Assembly: GCF_014193375.1 (NCBI RefSeq)
Contig: NZ_JACHZF010000012.1
Coordinates: forward strand, 1-64,000
Reading direction: 5' to 3'
DNA length: 64,000 bases
Source of the DNA: Halomonas campaniensis
Lineage (GTDB): Bacteria > Pseudomonadota > Gammaproteobacteria > Pseudomonadales > Halomonadaceae
In this document: piece after piece, positions 44,617 to 57,226 of the stretch
Layout: each line of letters starts with the position of its first letter
Position numbering within the stretch: the first letter of the stretch is position 1
Notes under the pieces: generated by a model
Database searches by the model: none
Told to the model about the DNA's origin: nothing
The model's input: only the letters and a program-made list of their open reading frames with translations
Position numbers and translations under genes: made by a program

Positions 44617-45066
44617 TCATTGCTGCCAGCGGCGAGCGTCCTTCTGGTCGGACTCACGCTCCGACACCCAGTAGTCGCCCCCGGTGGCGTGCTCTTTCTT
44701 CCAGAAGGGGGCGCGTGTCTTGAGGTAGTCCATGATGAAGTCGCAGGCCTCGAACGCCGCGCGACGGTGGGCACTCGCCACGACTACCAACACGATAGGG
44801 TCTCCGGGGGCCAGGCGTCCAATCCGGTGGATCACGGTGGCGCCATCCAGCGGCCAACGCTCGCGGGCCTCGTCGACGATGCCGGCCAGCGCCGACTCGG
44901 TCATGCCCGGATAGTGCTCGAGGGTCAGGGCCGTGACCTCGGGGGTCTCGTTGAAGTCACGCACCAGCCCGGTGAAGCTGACCACCGCACCGATATCGGT
45001 GCGCCCGGCCAGCAGCGCCTGCTGCTCGGCGCCGGCATCGAACGGCGCCTCCTGGACACGAATCAT
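44617..45066 (-). CDS. moaE: Molybdopterin synthase catalytic subunit
   Basis: A 149-residue MoaE (E. coli 150). It joins two thiocarboxylated MoaD to cyclic pyranopterin phosphate to give the dithiolene. Motifs: [61 protein letters not shown] and [10 protein letters not shown], with the active-site Lys pair. It begins 2 bases after the stop of the MoaC-MoaD gene and has GGAGGG upstream that lies inside the previous coding sequence. That close spacing is needed for stoichiometric expression with MoaD. Confidence 0.95.
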   Translation of the reverse strand: MIRVQEAPFDAGAEQQALLAGRTDIGAVVSFTGLVRDFNETPEVTALTLEHYPGMTESALAGIVDEARERWPLDGATVIHRIGRLAPGDPIVLVVVASAHRRAAFEACDFIMDYLKTRAPFWKKEHATGGDYWVSERESDQKDARRWQQ

Positions 45067-45068
45067 GT

Positions 45069-45899
45069 TCACCCTCCAGTCACCGGGGGAAAGAAGGCGA
45101 CCTCGTCCTCGTTGGTGATCGGCGTGGCATCGCCGGCCATCACCTGGTTCACCGCACACAGCACCCGCCCCTCGTCGAGTCGCGAGAAGCGCGGGTCCTG
45201 GGCCTTGAGCGCTGCCTTGAGCCCGGCCACGTCGGCACTGGTCAGGCTGTCCAGCGGCACCGAGATGTCGCCGACGCCGAGCCGTTCGCGCAGCTCGGCG
45301 AGACACTTGACGCGGATGCAGGGCGTGGCGATGTCGCAGCGGGAACCCAGCGAGACCTGGCCTCCGTGCCCCTGGCCGGTGACGATCGGCGACGCCGCCT
45401 CGTCCGCCTCGCTTCCTCCCTCGCCGGCCTCGCGCCGATAGTCGCCGGACTTGCCGCCGGTCTTGGTCTCGAGCCGGATGGCATCGATCTCCATGCCCTT
45501 GTCCACCGCCTTGCACATGTCGTAGAGGGTCAGGCAGGCCACGGAGACCGCGGTCAGCGCCTCCATCTCCACCCCCGTGCGGCCGTTGAGGCGGCAGGTG
45601 GCGGTGACGTCGACGCAGGAGGCGGCCTCGTCCAGGCGGAAGTCGATGGCCACCTTCGACAGCGCCAGGGCGTGGCAGAGCGGGATCAGCTCATGGGTGC
45701 GCTTGGCGGCCTGGATGCCGGCGATGCGGGCCGTGGCCAGCACATCCCCCTTGGGCAGCCCGCCCTCGGCCAGCAGCGCCAGGGTCTCGGGCTTCATGCG
45801 GATCCGCCCGCTGGCCGTGGCCTCGCGCCGGCTCTCCGGCTTGTCGGCCACGTCCACCATATGGGCCTCGCCGCGTGCATTGAGATGGGTCAGTGACAT
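45069..45899 (-). CDS. Single-chain MoaC-MoaD fusion (pyranopterin phosphate synthase + molybdopterin synthase sulfur carrier)
   Basis: A 276-residue protein from one uninterrupted frame. Residues 1-158 are MoaC ([36 protein letters not shown], with Lys50, Asp127 and Lys130 near the expected catalytic positions), which turns 3',8-cyclo-GTP into cPMP. Residues 159-194 are a Gly/Ser/Ala linker. Residues 195-276 are MoaD ([28 protein letters not shown]) with the free C-terminal Gly-Gly that carries sulfur to MoaE. No ATG, GTG or TTG occurs in frame between residues 140 and 200, so MoaD cannot be started separately with a standard codon. In most bacteria these are two genes. GAGGCG lies 7 bases before the ATG. 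Confidence 0.9.
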   Translation of the reverse strand: MSLTHLNARGEAHMVDVADKPESRREATASGRIRMKPETLALLAEGGLPKGDVLATARIAGIQAAKRTHELIPLCHALALSKVAIDFRLDEAASCVDVTATCRLNGRTGVEMEALTAVSVACLTLYDMCKAVDKGMEIDAIRLETKTGGKSGDYRREAGEGGSEADEAASPIVTGQGHGGQVSLGSRCDIATPCIRVKCLAELRERLGVGDISVPLDSLTSADVAGLKAALKAQDPRFSRLDEGRVLCAVNQVMAGDATPITNEDEVAFFPPVTGG

Positions 45900-45909
45900 G
45901 GGAAACGCC

Positions 45910-47175
45910 TCACGGGAGTCGGAAAAGGGGTTGGATGGCCACCACCTCGCCCTGGCCGACGGCCTCGCGCTCGGTGGTGATCTCGATCAGGCAGTTGGCC
46001 ACGACCATGGAGGAGAGGATGCCGGAGCCCTGGGCGCCGGTGCTGGCGACCCGCAGCCGCCCCTCGGCGTCGCAGCGGTAGACCCCGCGCAGGTAGTCGA
46101 CACGCCCCGTCCGGCTCGCCATGTCGTGGTCGGCGATGGCGGCCAGCCGGCGCGGCGCCGTGACGGGGCGCCCCTGCAGGCGCGCCAGCAGCGGCGCGGC
46201 GAACTGCAGGAAGGTCACCATCACCGCCACCGGGTTGCCGGGCAGCCCCAGGAAGGGCACGCGGCGTGCCCCCAGGCGGCCGCAGGCCAGCGGCCGCCCC
46301 GGGCGGATGGCGATCTTCCAGAAGCCGAGCTCGCCCTGATCGGCCAGCGCCTCGCGGGTAAAGTCGGCATCGCCCACCGAGACCCCGCCGCTGGTGATCA
46401 CCAGGTCGGCCTCGGCGCTGGCCGTCGCCAGGGCCGCGGAGAGCGCCGCCCGGTCGTCGGGCAGGATACCGAGGTCGAGCACCTCGCCGCCGTGCTCGGT
46501 GACCAGCCCGATCAGGCTGTAGCGGTTGGCATCGAAGATGGCGGCCGGCGGGAGCGGCTCGCCCGGCGCGGTGACCTCGTCGCCGGTGGAGAAGAGCGCC
46601 ACCCGGGGGCGCCGGCGTACCGCCACCCGGTCGACTCCCAGGGAGGCCAGCAGGCCCAGCTCGGCGGCGCCCAGTCGGGTGCCGGCGGCCAGCGCCAGGG
46701 CACCGCGGGCGATATCCTCGCCGGCCCGGCGCACGTTCTGGCCGCGCCGCACGCGTTCCGGACGCGCCACCGAGACCCGCACGCCCTCCCCGGCCGCCGT
46801 CTCAGTGAGCTGCTCGCGCATGATCACGGTGTCGGCGCCGGGCGGCAGCGGCGCCCCGGTGGTGATCCCCACGCACTCGCCGGGCGCCAGCGCCTGCGCA
46901 TGATACCGGCCGGCGAAGACCTCGGCCACGCGCCGCCAGTCGGCCGGTCGCTCGGCCGCCTCGGGCCAGGCCAGGGCGATGCCGTCCATGGCGGCGTTGG
47001 TCGCGGGTGGCACGTCCCGGGGCGAGACCACCGCCTCGGCCAGCACCCGGCCATGGAGCTCGGCCAGCGGCAGGGTCTCGGCGGGCAGCGCCCCTTCGGC
47101 CAGCGCCAGCACCGCCTCCCGGGCCGCCTCGACCTCGAGCATCCGCTCGCCCAGCTCGAAGCAGGAGAGGGTCAT
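45910..47175 (-). CDS. moeA: Molybdopterin molybdotransferase MoeA
   Basis: A 421-residue MoeA (E. coli 411). It inserts molybdate into adenylylated molybdopterin. Motifs: [16 protein letters not shown] (residues about 53-68), [44 protein letters not shown] and [16 protein letters not shown]. The ATG at 47175 overlaps the mobB stop as ATGA. I reject an upstream extension that would run into mobB. It is followed by the MoaC-MoaD gene after 10 bases. No gephyrin-type MogA domain is fused. Confidence 0.94.
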   Translation of the reverse strand: MTLSCFELGERMLEVEAAREAVLALAEGALPAETLPLAELHGRVLAEAVVSPRDVPPATNAAMDGIALAWPEAAERPADWRRVAEVFAGRYHAQALAPGECVGITTGAPLPPGADTVIMREQLTETAAGEGVRVSVARPERVRRGQNVRRAGEDIARGALALAAGTRLGAAELGLLASLGVDRVAVRRRPRVALFSTGDEVTAPGEPLPPAAIFDANRYSLIGLVTEHGGEVLDLGILPDDRAALSAALATASAEADLVITSGGVSVGDADFTREALADQGELGFWKIAIRPGRPLACGRLGARRVPFLGLPGNPVAVMVTFLQFAAPLLARLQGRPVTAPRRLAAIADHDMASRTGRVDYLRGVYRCDAEGRLRVASTGAQGSGILSSMVVANCLIEITTEREAVGQGEVVAIQPLFRLP

Positions 47176-47768
47176 GGGGCCGGCTCCCCGACCGGGGTCG
47201 GCCGCGGCCGGCGCTCGTCCGGCCAGCGCGCCGGCCAGGCCGCCACCCAGTCGGCCACGGCCTCCAGGTCGTTGATGTCCAGCGCCTCGACCCCCGCCGG
47301 CAGCGCCAGGGGGGCATCGCTGGCCACCGCCCGCACCCAGGGGTCCTCGGCCACGCGCAGCGGCTTGCCCACCGCCGGGCGATGGAGTTCCAGCTTGGGC
47401 AGCGGCCAGGCCTTGAAGCCCTCCACCAGCACCAGGTCCGGAGTCTGGAGGCGGACCATCTCGACCAGCTGGGCGAGGTCCGCCTCCTCCTGCCCCGGGG
47501 TCTCCATCATCAGCGCCAGGCGGTGGCGGGAGGCCACCAGCATGGGGGTCGCCCCCGCCTGGCGCAGGCGGTGGCTGTCCTTGCCGGGCTGGTCGACGTC
47601 GAAGCCGTGATGGGCATGCTTGATCACCGCGACCCGCAGGCCGCGATCGCGCAGACACGGCAGCAGCCGCTCGAGCAGGGTGGTCTTTCCGGTGCCGCTC
47701 CAGGCCGCGATGCCCAGCAGCGGCAGGCGTTCATCCAGGGGCAGCCCCGGTTGACTGGCGTGACTCAT
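47172..47768 (-). CDS. mobB: Molybdopterin-guanine dinucleotide biosynthesis adaptor MobB
   Basis: A 198-residue P-loop GTPase, longer than E. coli MobB (175) because of the C-terminal tail. Walker A is GIAAWSGTGKTTLLERLLP (residues 19-37), and VAVIKHAHHGFDVDQPGKDSHRLRQAGA is the family signature. MobB binds GTP and assists MobA. The last 40 residues ([20 protein letters not shown]) are Pro-rich and probably disordered. It overlaps mobA upstream and moeA downstream by 4 bases each, so all three are translationally coupled. Confidence 0.92.
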   Translation of the reverse strand: MSHASQPGLPLDERLPLLGIAAWSGTGKTTLLERLLPCLRDRGLRVAVIKHAHHGFDVDQPGKDSHRLRQAGATPMLVASRHRLALMMETPGQEEADLAQLVEMVRLQTPDLVLVEGFKAWPLPKLELHRPAVGKPLRVAEDPWVRAVASDAPLALPAGVEALDINDLEAVADWVAAWPARWPDERRPRPTPVGEPAP

Positions 47769-48370
47769 GGGGTCGGTGACTCCTTGCCGAGCGCCGTTTC
47801 CAGGCGCCGTTTCTCGTCATCGGTGTTGAGGTTGGCGAACGCCTCGGGGCAGTCGGAGACGTCCACCCGCCGCCAGGCGTGGCGGGCGTACCAGCGGTCG
47901 ATCTTGCGCTCGCCGGCGGCCAGCGCCGCCGCCAGGTCATCGGCCAGCGAGGTGCGGATCAGCGCGACCACCGGGTGCAGGCGCTCGCCGTCGTCGGCCA
48001 CCGCGATGTCGCCATCGCCGAGCCCCGCGACCAGCCGCTCGACCAGGTCCGCCGGCAGCGCCGGGGTGTCGCAGGGCACGACCAGCAGCCAGGGCGTGGT
48101 GGCCGCGCGCAGGCCGCTGTAGATGCCCATCAGCGGTCCCTGGTAGCCGGTCTCGGCATCGACGATCACCCGGTCGGCCAGCGGCCGGTAGTCGTCCAGG
48201 TGGCGGTTGGCATTGATCAGCACCTCCCTGACCCGCCCCTCGAGGCGCTGGCGCACATGGGCCACCAGCGGCCGGCCGGCGAAGGTCACCAGCCCCTTGT
48301 CGCGGCCGCCCATGCGCCGCCCCTGGCCGCCGGCCAGGATCATCCCGGTGAGCTCGTCCTGCGTGATCAT
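47765..48370 (-). CDS. mobA: Molybdenum cofactor guanylyltransferase MobA
   Basis: A 201-residue nucleotidyltransferase (E. coli MobA 194). The signature LAGGQGRRMGGRDKGLV is at 12-28, and the metal-binding Asp is in LLVVPCDTPALP. It links GMP to molybdopterin to give the bis-MGD precursor used by DMSO-reductase-family enzymes. It is the first gene of the molybdopterin operon on this strand, with about 180 bases upstream to the divergent XRE-cupin regulator. No molybdoenzyme is encoded within the window. Confidence 0.94.
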   Translation of the reverse strand: MITQDELTGMILAGGQGRRMGGRDKGLVTFAGRPLVAHVRQRLEGRVREVLINANRHLDDYRPLADRVIVDAETGYQGPLMGIYSGLRAATTPWLLVVPCDTPALPADLVERLVAGLGDGDIAVADDGERLHPVVALIRTSLADDLAAALAAGERKIDRWYARHAWRRVDVSDCPEAFANLNTDDEKRRLETALGKESPTP

Positions 48371-48553
48371 GAGGGCCTGTGACCTCCCCGGTCCGGTCGT
48401 GATAGTGTCCTGCCCTCATGATGCCTGAGCCGGCCGGAGCGTGCCACGCCGCGCCGCCCCAGGCGCCGCCGCGCTGATCCGGGTCAAGGCCACGGCTTAC
48501 CGCCGGGGGCCGTTGCCGGTATCATGTGTGCACTATTCTTGACAGGACCGACC

Positions 48554-49138
48554 ATGGAAGCAGGATTCGACGTGGGCGCCCGGCTGCGCCAGCTGCGCCT
48601 CGCCCGCGGCCTCTCCCAGCGCGAGCTGGCCAAGCGGGCCGGCGTCACCAACAGCACCATCTCGCTGATCGAGCAGAACAGCGTCAGCCCCTCGGTGAGC
48701 TCGCTGAAGAAGATCCTCGACGCCCTGCCGGTGTCGATCAGCGCCTTCTTCGCCGGCGACGAGCCGAGCCCGCCGCGTCCCTTCTACCGCGCCGGCGAGC
48801 TCACCGAGATCGGCGACGGCCACCTCTCCTGGCGGCTGGTGGCCGCCCGCCAGCCCGACCGCCGCATGTCGATCATCCACGAGCGCTATCCGCCCGGGTC
48901 CGACACCGGCGTGGAGATGCTGGAGCATGATGGCGAGGAAGGCGGAGTGGTGATCGCCGGGGAGATCGAGATCACCGTGAGCGGCGAGATGGCGGTGCTG
49001 GGCGAGGGAGACGCCTACTACTTCGACTCGCGGCTGCCCCACCGCTTCCGCAACGTGGGCGACCGCGAGTGCGTGATCGTCAGCGCCAGCACCCCGCCGA
49101 CCTTCTCGGACGGCGGGCAGGAGCAGCACCACGCCTGA
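48554..49138 (+). CDS. XRE-family regulator with C-terminal cupin domain
   Basis: A 194-residue PuuR-type regulator. The HTH is LRLARGLSQRELAKRAGVTNSTISLIEQNSVSPSVSSL (residues 13-50), followed by a cupin_2 beta-barrel (MSIIHERYPPGSDTGVEMLEHDGEEGGVVIAGEIEITVSG; YYFDSRLPHRFRN). These proteins sense a small metabolite, often a polyamine or amino acid. No target is clear: the convergent neighbour uraA ends 3 bases away and the divergent neighbour is the molybdopterin operon. I take ATG 48554 as start. A promoter-like TTGACA sits within its leader. Confidence 0.85.
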   Translation: MEAGFDVGARLRQLRLARGLSQRELAKRAGVTNSTISLIEQNSVSPSVSSLKKILDALPVSISAFFAGDEPSPPRPFYRAGELTEIGDGHLSWRLVAARQPDRRMSIIHERYPPGSDTGVEMLEHDGEEGGVVIAGEIEITVSGEMAVLGEGDAYYFDSRLPHRFRNVGDRECVIVSASTPPTFSDGGQEQHHA

Positions 49139-49141
49139 GCG

Positions 49142-50386
49142 TCACTCGTCCTCTTCGGCGCCGGGCAGCACCCAGTTGAGCAGGATGCCCACCAGGGCAG
49201 CCAGGCTGACGCCCTGCAGGGTGAACTGGCCGCCGCCGAACTGCATGCCGCCGATGCCGAACACCAGGATCAGCGAGATCACCACCAGGTTGCGCGGCGC
49301 GGTCAGCGAATGGCCGGCGCGCACCAGGGTGTTCATGCCCACCACGGCGATGGAGCCGAACAGCAGGGTCATGATGCCGCCCATCACCGGCCCGGGAATG
49401 GTCTGCAGCAGGGCCCCTAGCTTGGCCACGAAGGCCAGGCCGACGGCGATGCAGGCCGCCACCACCATGATCTTCGGGTTGAAGGCGCGGGTCAGGGTCA
49501 CCGCCCCGGTCACCTCGGAGTAGGTGGTGTTGGGCGGGCCGCCGAACAACGCCGCGGTGGAGGTGGCCAGGCCGTCGCCCAGCAGGGTGCGATGCAGGCC
49601 GGGCTTCTCCAGGTAGTTCTTCCGCGTGACCGACCCGATGGCCACCATGTCGCCGATGTGCTCCACCGCCGGGGCAATGGCCACCGGGATCATGAACAGG
49701 ATCGCCGCCCAGTGGAAGCTCGGGGCGGTAAAGGCGGGCATCGACAGCCAGGCCGCCTCGCGCACCGGGGAGAAGTCCACCAGGCCCATCGCAAGCGCCA
49801 GCACGTAGCCGGTGACGATGCCGCCCATGATCGGGATCAGCCGGACCAGCCCGCGGCCGAACACCGCCAGCACCAGGGTCACCAGCAGGCTGACCATGGA
49901 GAGGAAGATCGCCGGGCCATAGCCGATGTGGTCGCTGGTCTCACCGGTGGCCATGCTCACCGCCACCGGCGCCAGGGCCAGGCCGATCACCATGATCACC
50001 GGCCCCACCACCACCGCCGGCAGCAGCCGATGCAGCCAGGCGGTGCCCTTGAGGCGCACGGCCTGGGAGATCGCCACGTAGACCAGGCCGGCGGCCATCA
50101 GCCCGCCCATGGTGGCCGGGATGCCGAAGTTGGCCACCGAGCCCTGGATCGGCGCGATGAAGGCGAACGACGAGGCCAGGAACACCGGCACCGTGACGCG
50201 GGTCACGCCGTGGAACACCAGGGTCCCGACCCCGGCGGTGAACAGCGCGACGCTGGGGTCCAGGCCGGTGAGCAGCGGCACCAGCACCAGGGCGCCGAAG
50301 GCCACGAAGAGCATCTGGGCGCCGGTGAGCAGGGTCCTGAGGGGCGACTCGGCCGCGGGTCGGGCGGCCGCCGAGGTATCAGTCAT
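49142..50386 (-). CDS. uraA: Uracil-xanthine permease (NCS2/NAT family)
   Basis: A 414-residue NCS2 carrier with about 14 membrane segments, similar in length to UraA (429). The substrate-site motifs are AIAPAVEHIGD and GGPPNTTYSEVTGAV, which correspond to the conserved E/H and E positions of UraA. It imports uracil with H+; xanthine as substrate cannot be excluded. The gene lies alone on the minus strand and its stop nearly meets that of the XRE-cupin gene. Uracil phosphoribosyltransferase, which would use the import, is at 58.6 kb. Confidence 0.88.
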   Translation of the reverse strand: MTDTSAAARPAAESPLRTLLTGAQMLFVAFGALVLVPLLTGLDPSVALFTAGVGTLVFHGVTRVTVPVFLASSFAFIAPIQGSVANFGIPATMGGLMAAGLVYVAISQAVRLKGTAWLHRLLPAVVVGPVIMVIGLALAPVAVSMATGETSDHIGYGPAIFLSMVSLLVTLVLAVFGRGLVRLIPIMGGIVTGYVLALAMGLVDFSPVREAAWLSMPAFTAPSFHWAAILFMIPVAIAPAVEHIGDMVAIGSVTRKNYLEKPGLHRTLLGDGLATSTAALFGGPPNTTYSEVTGAVTLTRAFNPKIMVVAACIAVGLAFVAKLGALLQTIPGPVMGGIMTLLFGSIAVVGMNTLVRAGHSLTAPRNLVVISLILVFGIGGMQFGGGQFTLQGVSLAALVGILLNWVLPGAEEDE

Positions 50387-50460
50387 GGGGGCTCCAGGGA
50401 GTCAGGGTGAGGGAAACGCGCGGCATTCTAGCAGCCCGCGCCCGCCGGCACGATGGGCCC

Positions 50461-52104
50461 TCACCCGCCCTCTTCCACCCGCTTCTCACGGGGCTCGGGC
50501 GATGCCCCCTGCAGGTACTCCTCGAGCCGCTCGCTGGCCTGGTCGCCGAACAGGATGTCGCAGGCCTCCTGCAGGCCGGGCGAGCGACGAATGGCCGCCT
50601 CCGACACCACCAGCGAGACCTTGGAGCGCCGGCGCAGGAAGTCCTCCAGGCGGGTCACCATCTCCCGGCGCCGGGCCTGTTCCAGTTCCACTCGCAGGTA
50701 CTCGGTGCCCTCGATCAGCACCTCGGCCTGGCGTTCGTCCTGGCGGATCGCCTCGAGCATCTCGAAGGCCTGGGAACCGTAGCGCCGCCACAGCCGCTGG
50801 CTGAGCGGCTCGGAGGCGTGATCGGCAGTCATCGCGTCCAGCTCCATCAGCCGGGCCTGGTGCAGGAAGGCCTCGCGCACCGAGGCGTCCGGCTCGCCGT
50901 ACCAGCGCTGGCGGGGATAGGGCACCTCGATGCCCAGGCCGCGCACCGCCTCGACCACCTCCTCGCCCACGTTGAGGCAGTCGGTGAGCTTGCCGCCGAA
51001 GATGCTGAGGTGGGCACGCTGGCGGTCGAGGTCGATGGCGTGCTTGCGCGACAGGTTGAGGAAGTCCCGCTCGCCGCCGCCGCTGGGCTTCACGGCCAGC
51101 GGCCTGACCCCGCAGCGGGTGGCGATGATGTCCGACGCCTCCAGCGGCTTGGGAAGCGCCAGGCGCTTGTTGATGTTGTCCAGCACGAAGCGGATGTCCG
51201 CCTCCGTGGCCTCGACCTCGGGCGACTCCACCCGGGTATCGGTGGTGCCGATGCAGGTACGCGGCCCCATGGGAATGACGAAGAAGAGCCGTCCGTCGTC
51301 GGCGAAAAAGGCCAGCACCCGTCGGCTGTCGGTGAGCCGCGGCACGATCAGGTGGATCCCCTTGGAGAAGACATGGTGGTGGTCGGTGCGCTGCCCGGCG
51401 CGCTGGTTGAGCTGGTCGACCCAGGGACCGGCGGCATTGATCAGCACCCGCGAGCGAATCTCGAAGGTATCGCCGGTCATCGCGTCGCGAGCCCGGGTGA
51501 TCCAGACGCCCTCCTCCCGGCGAGACTCCAGGTACTCGACGTAGTTGGCCGCCACGGTGCCGAAGTCCAGGGCGGCGCGCACGAAGTTGAAGACGAAGCG
51601 CGCATCGTTGTCATGGAGGTAGGCGTCGGAGTACTCGAAGCCCCCCACCGCCGAGCCGATGTCGATGATCGGCTCCCGGACGTGGAGCGCCGCCGGCCTC
51701 AGGTAGTGGGGCCGGCGGGTGAAGGCGTTGCCCATCAGCCAGTAGAGCCAGGTGCCCGCCCAGGGCACCAGCGGGTGGTGGCGAAAGCCCCGGTTGATGG
51801 TGGTGAGGAAGCGGATCTCCTGCACCGAGGAGGGATAGCTCCTGATCAGGTGGTTGCGGCTGCGGCAGAGCTTGCGCACCAGGGCGAAGTCGCCGCTCTC
51901 CATGTACTTGATGCCGCCCCATACCAGGTTCGACGAGTGCATGCTGGTGCTGCCGGCGAAGTCGCCCTTGTCGATCAGCGCCACCCGAGCCCCCTTGCCG
52001 CTCAGCGCGGCCGCCGCGGAGGCCCCGTTGATGCCGCCGCCCACCACCAGGACGTCGAAGCAGCGCCGGGGCAGCTTGCGCAGGTTGTTCTGTCTGAGTT
52101 GCAT
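50461..52104 (-). CDS. glpD: Glycerol-3-phosphate dehydrogenase (FAD, respiratory)
   Basis: A 547-residue flavoprotein (E. coli GlpD 501). The FAD-binding motif CFDVLVVGGGINGASAAA lies near residues 15-32, and VINAAGPWVDQLN, GTTDTRV and SIFGGKLTDCLN are GlpD signatures. It oxidises sn-glycerol 3-phosphate to dihydroxyacetone phosphate at the inner membrane and passes electrons to quinone. ATG 52104 follows GGAAGGG. It is last in the glpSTPQUV-glpD run, but a strong terminator lies between glpV and glpD, so its level may be set by read-through or its own promoter. glpK is not in the window. Confidence 0.94.
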   Translation of the reverse strand: MQLRQNNLRKLPRRCFDVLVVGGGINGASAAAALSGKGARVALIDKGDFAGSTSMHSSNLVWGGIKYMESGDFALVRKLCRSRNHLIRSYPSSVQEIRFLTTINRGFRHHPLVPWAGTWLYWLMGNAFTRRPHYLRPAALHVREPIIDIGSAVGGFEYSDAYLHDNDARFVFNFVRAALDFGTVAANYVEYLESRREEGVWITRARDAMTGDTFEIRSRVLINAAGPWVDQLNQRAGQRTDHHHVFSKGIHLIVPRLTDSRRVLAFFADDGRLFFVIPMGPRTCIGTTDTRVESPEVEATEADIRFVLDNINKRLALPKPLEASDIIATRCGVRPLAVKPSGGGERDFLNLSRKHAIDLDRQRAHLSIFGGKLTDCLNVGEEVVEAVRGLGIEVPYPRQRWYGEPDASVREAFLHQARLMELDAMTADHASEPLSQRLWRRYGSQAFEMLEAIRQDERQAEVLIEGTEYLRVELEQARRREMVTRLEDFLRRRSKVSLVVSEAAIRRSPGLQEACDILFGDQASERLEEYLQGASPEPREKRVEEGG

Positions 52105-52141
52105 CTCTTGCCCTTCCTGAAAGCCCTTCCTGAAAAAACGG

Positions 52142-52170
52142 GGCCCCGCTCGGCATGACCGAGCGGGGCC
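52142..52170 (-). terminator. Strong terminator between glpV and glpD
   Basis: A perfect 12-bp stem (GGCCCCGCTCGG with CCGAGCGGGGCC) and 5-base loop; read on the minus strand it is followed after CCCG by six T. It is 89 bases after the glpV stop and 38 bases before the glpD start. Confidence 0.88.
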
Positions 52171-52258
52171 TGGGTCCCGTTCGGGCAACCGGTCACACGT
52201 TGCTGATCCCGGTAGTGCCGGGAGGTTGGCGGGCGGCGAACCGCCCACCGGTCGCCTG

Positions 52259-53998
<1,740 letters not shown>

Positions 53999-54063
53999 GT
54001 TGACCTCTTCGGTTGTGGGGGTTCGTCCTTGAACCGGTTGTCATTCGGCTCCGTGCGTTTCTG

Positions 54064-54336
54064 TCAGCCCCAGCGCATCAGGATCATGAGCCACAGGATC
54101 GAGATGGCCAGGGCCAGCCAGAGGCTGATCGAGGTGAAACCCACCACCATCAGGTGGATGTAGGCGGCGCAGAGCAGCCCGATGAACAGCCGGTCGCCGC
54201 GGGTGGTGGCGATCGGCAGGAAGCCCTTGCGCTCGACGGTCGGCGAGGCGAGCTCCCAGGCCGTCATCCCCAGCAGGATGGCGGCGATGGCGGAGAAGAA
54301 AATCGCGGTGGGCGTGGTCCATACCATCCATTCCAT
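54064..54336 (-). CDS. glpU: DUF2160 small membrane protein of the glycerol transporter
   Basis: A 90-residue protein with three predicted membrane segments (AIFFSAIAAILLGMTAWEL, FIGLLCAAYIHLMVVGF, LWLALAISILWLMILM). It is a DUF2160 member found with glycerol ABC transporters, called GlpU in Rhizobium. The exact role is unknown; an accessory or stabilising role in the permease complex is likely. It lies 14 bases after glpQ and is translated in the same direction. Confidence 0.85.
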   Translation of the reverse strand: MEWMVWTTPTAIFFSAIAAILLGMTAWELASPTVERKGFLPIATTRGDRLFIGLLCAAYIHLMVVGFTSISLWLALAISILWLMILMRWG

Positions 54337-54349
54337 GACGGTTTCCTCC

Positions 54350-55243
<894 letters not shown>

Positions 55244-55244
55244 G

Positions 55245-56124
55245 TCAGGCCCCCTTGTCCTGTTGCTTGTCCTTCTGGAGATTCATGATCGCCGTGTAGA
55301 ACACCCAGCAGACCAGCAGGATGATCAGGAAGTAGATCAGCGAGAAGGCCGCCGAGGGGCCGAGGTCCTGCTGCCCGATCGCCATGGTGGTCAGCGACTG
55401 GCTGAGGAAGGTTGTGGAGTTGCCCGGCCCGCCCCCGGTCAGCACGAAGGGCTCGGCGTAGATCATGAAGGAGTGCATGAAGCGCAGCAGGATGCCGATG
55501 ACCAGCACGTTGGTGAGCTTGGGCAGCTGGATGTAGCGGAACACCGCCCAGCGCGAGGCGCGGTCGATGCGCGCCGCCTGGTAGTAGGCGTCCGGGATCG
55601 AGCGCAGGCCGCTGTAGCAGAGCAGCGCGATCAGCGGCGTCCAGTGCCAGACATCCATCAGGATGATGGTGCCCCAGGCATCCACGGCGCTGCGGGTGAT
55701 GTTGTAGCCATAGCCCAGCTCGCGCAGGCCCCAGCCCATCAGGCCGATGTCGCCACGGGTGAAGATCTGCCAGATGCTGCCCACCACGTTCCAGGGAATC
55801 AGCAGCGGCATGGTCACGAGTATCAGGATCGCCGAGGCCTGCCAGCCCTTCTTGGGCATCAGCAGCGCGATGCCGATACCCAGTGGCACCTCGATGGCCA
55901 GCACCGTCAGCGAGAAGGCGAACTGGCGCATCAGGGCGGCCTGCAGCGCCGGGTTGTTGAGGGTCTCCTGGAACCACTCCACGCCGGTGAAGAACCGGGT
56001 GTTGGCGTCGAAGACATCCTGGACGGAGTAGTTCACCACGGTCATCAGCGGAATGATCGCCGAGAAGGCCACCAGCAGCAGCATGGGCAGGATCAACCAC
56101 CAGGCGCGGTTGTTGTAGATCTTG

Positions 56125-56132
<8 letters not shown>
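55245..56132 (-). CDS. glpP: Glycerol ABC transporter permease GlpP
   Basis: A 295-residue MalF-type permease with six membrane segments. The EAA loop is SIPDAYYQAARIDRASRWAVFRYIQLPKL. The N-terminus MNNKIYNNRAWWLILPMLLLVAFSAIIPL is the typical permease start. ATG 56132 overlaps the last 8 bases of the glpT ATPase gene, so translation is probably coupled. It pairs with GlpQ and with the GlpS and GlpT ATPases. Longer upstream readings in this frame fall inside glpT and are rejected. Confidence 0.92.
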
Positions 56133-57225
<1,093 letters not shown>

Positions 57226-57226
57226 C

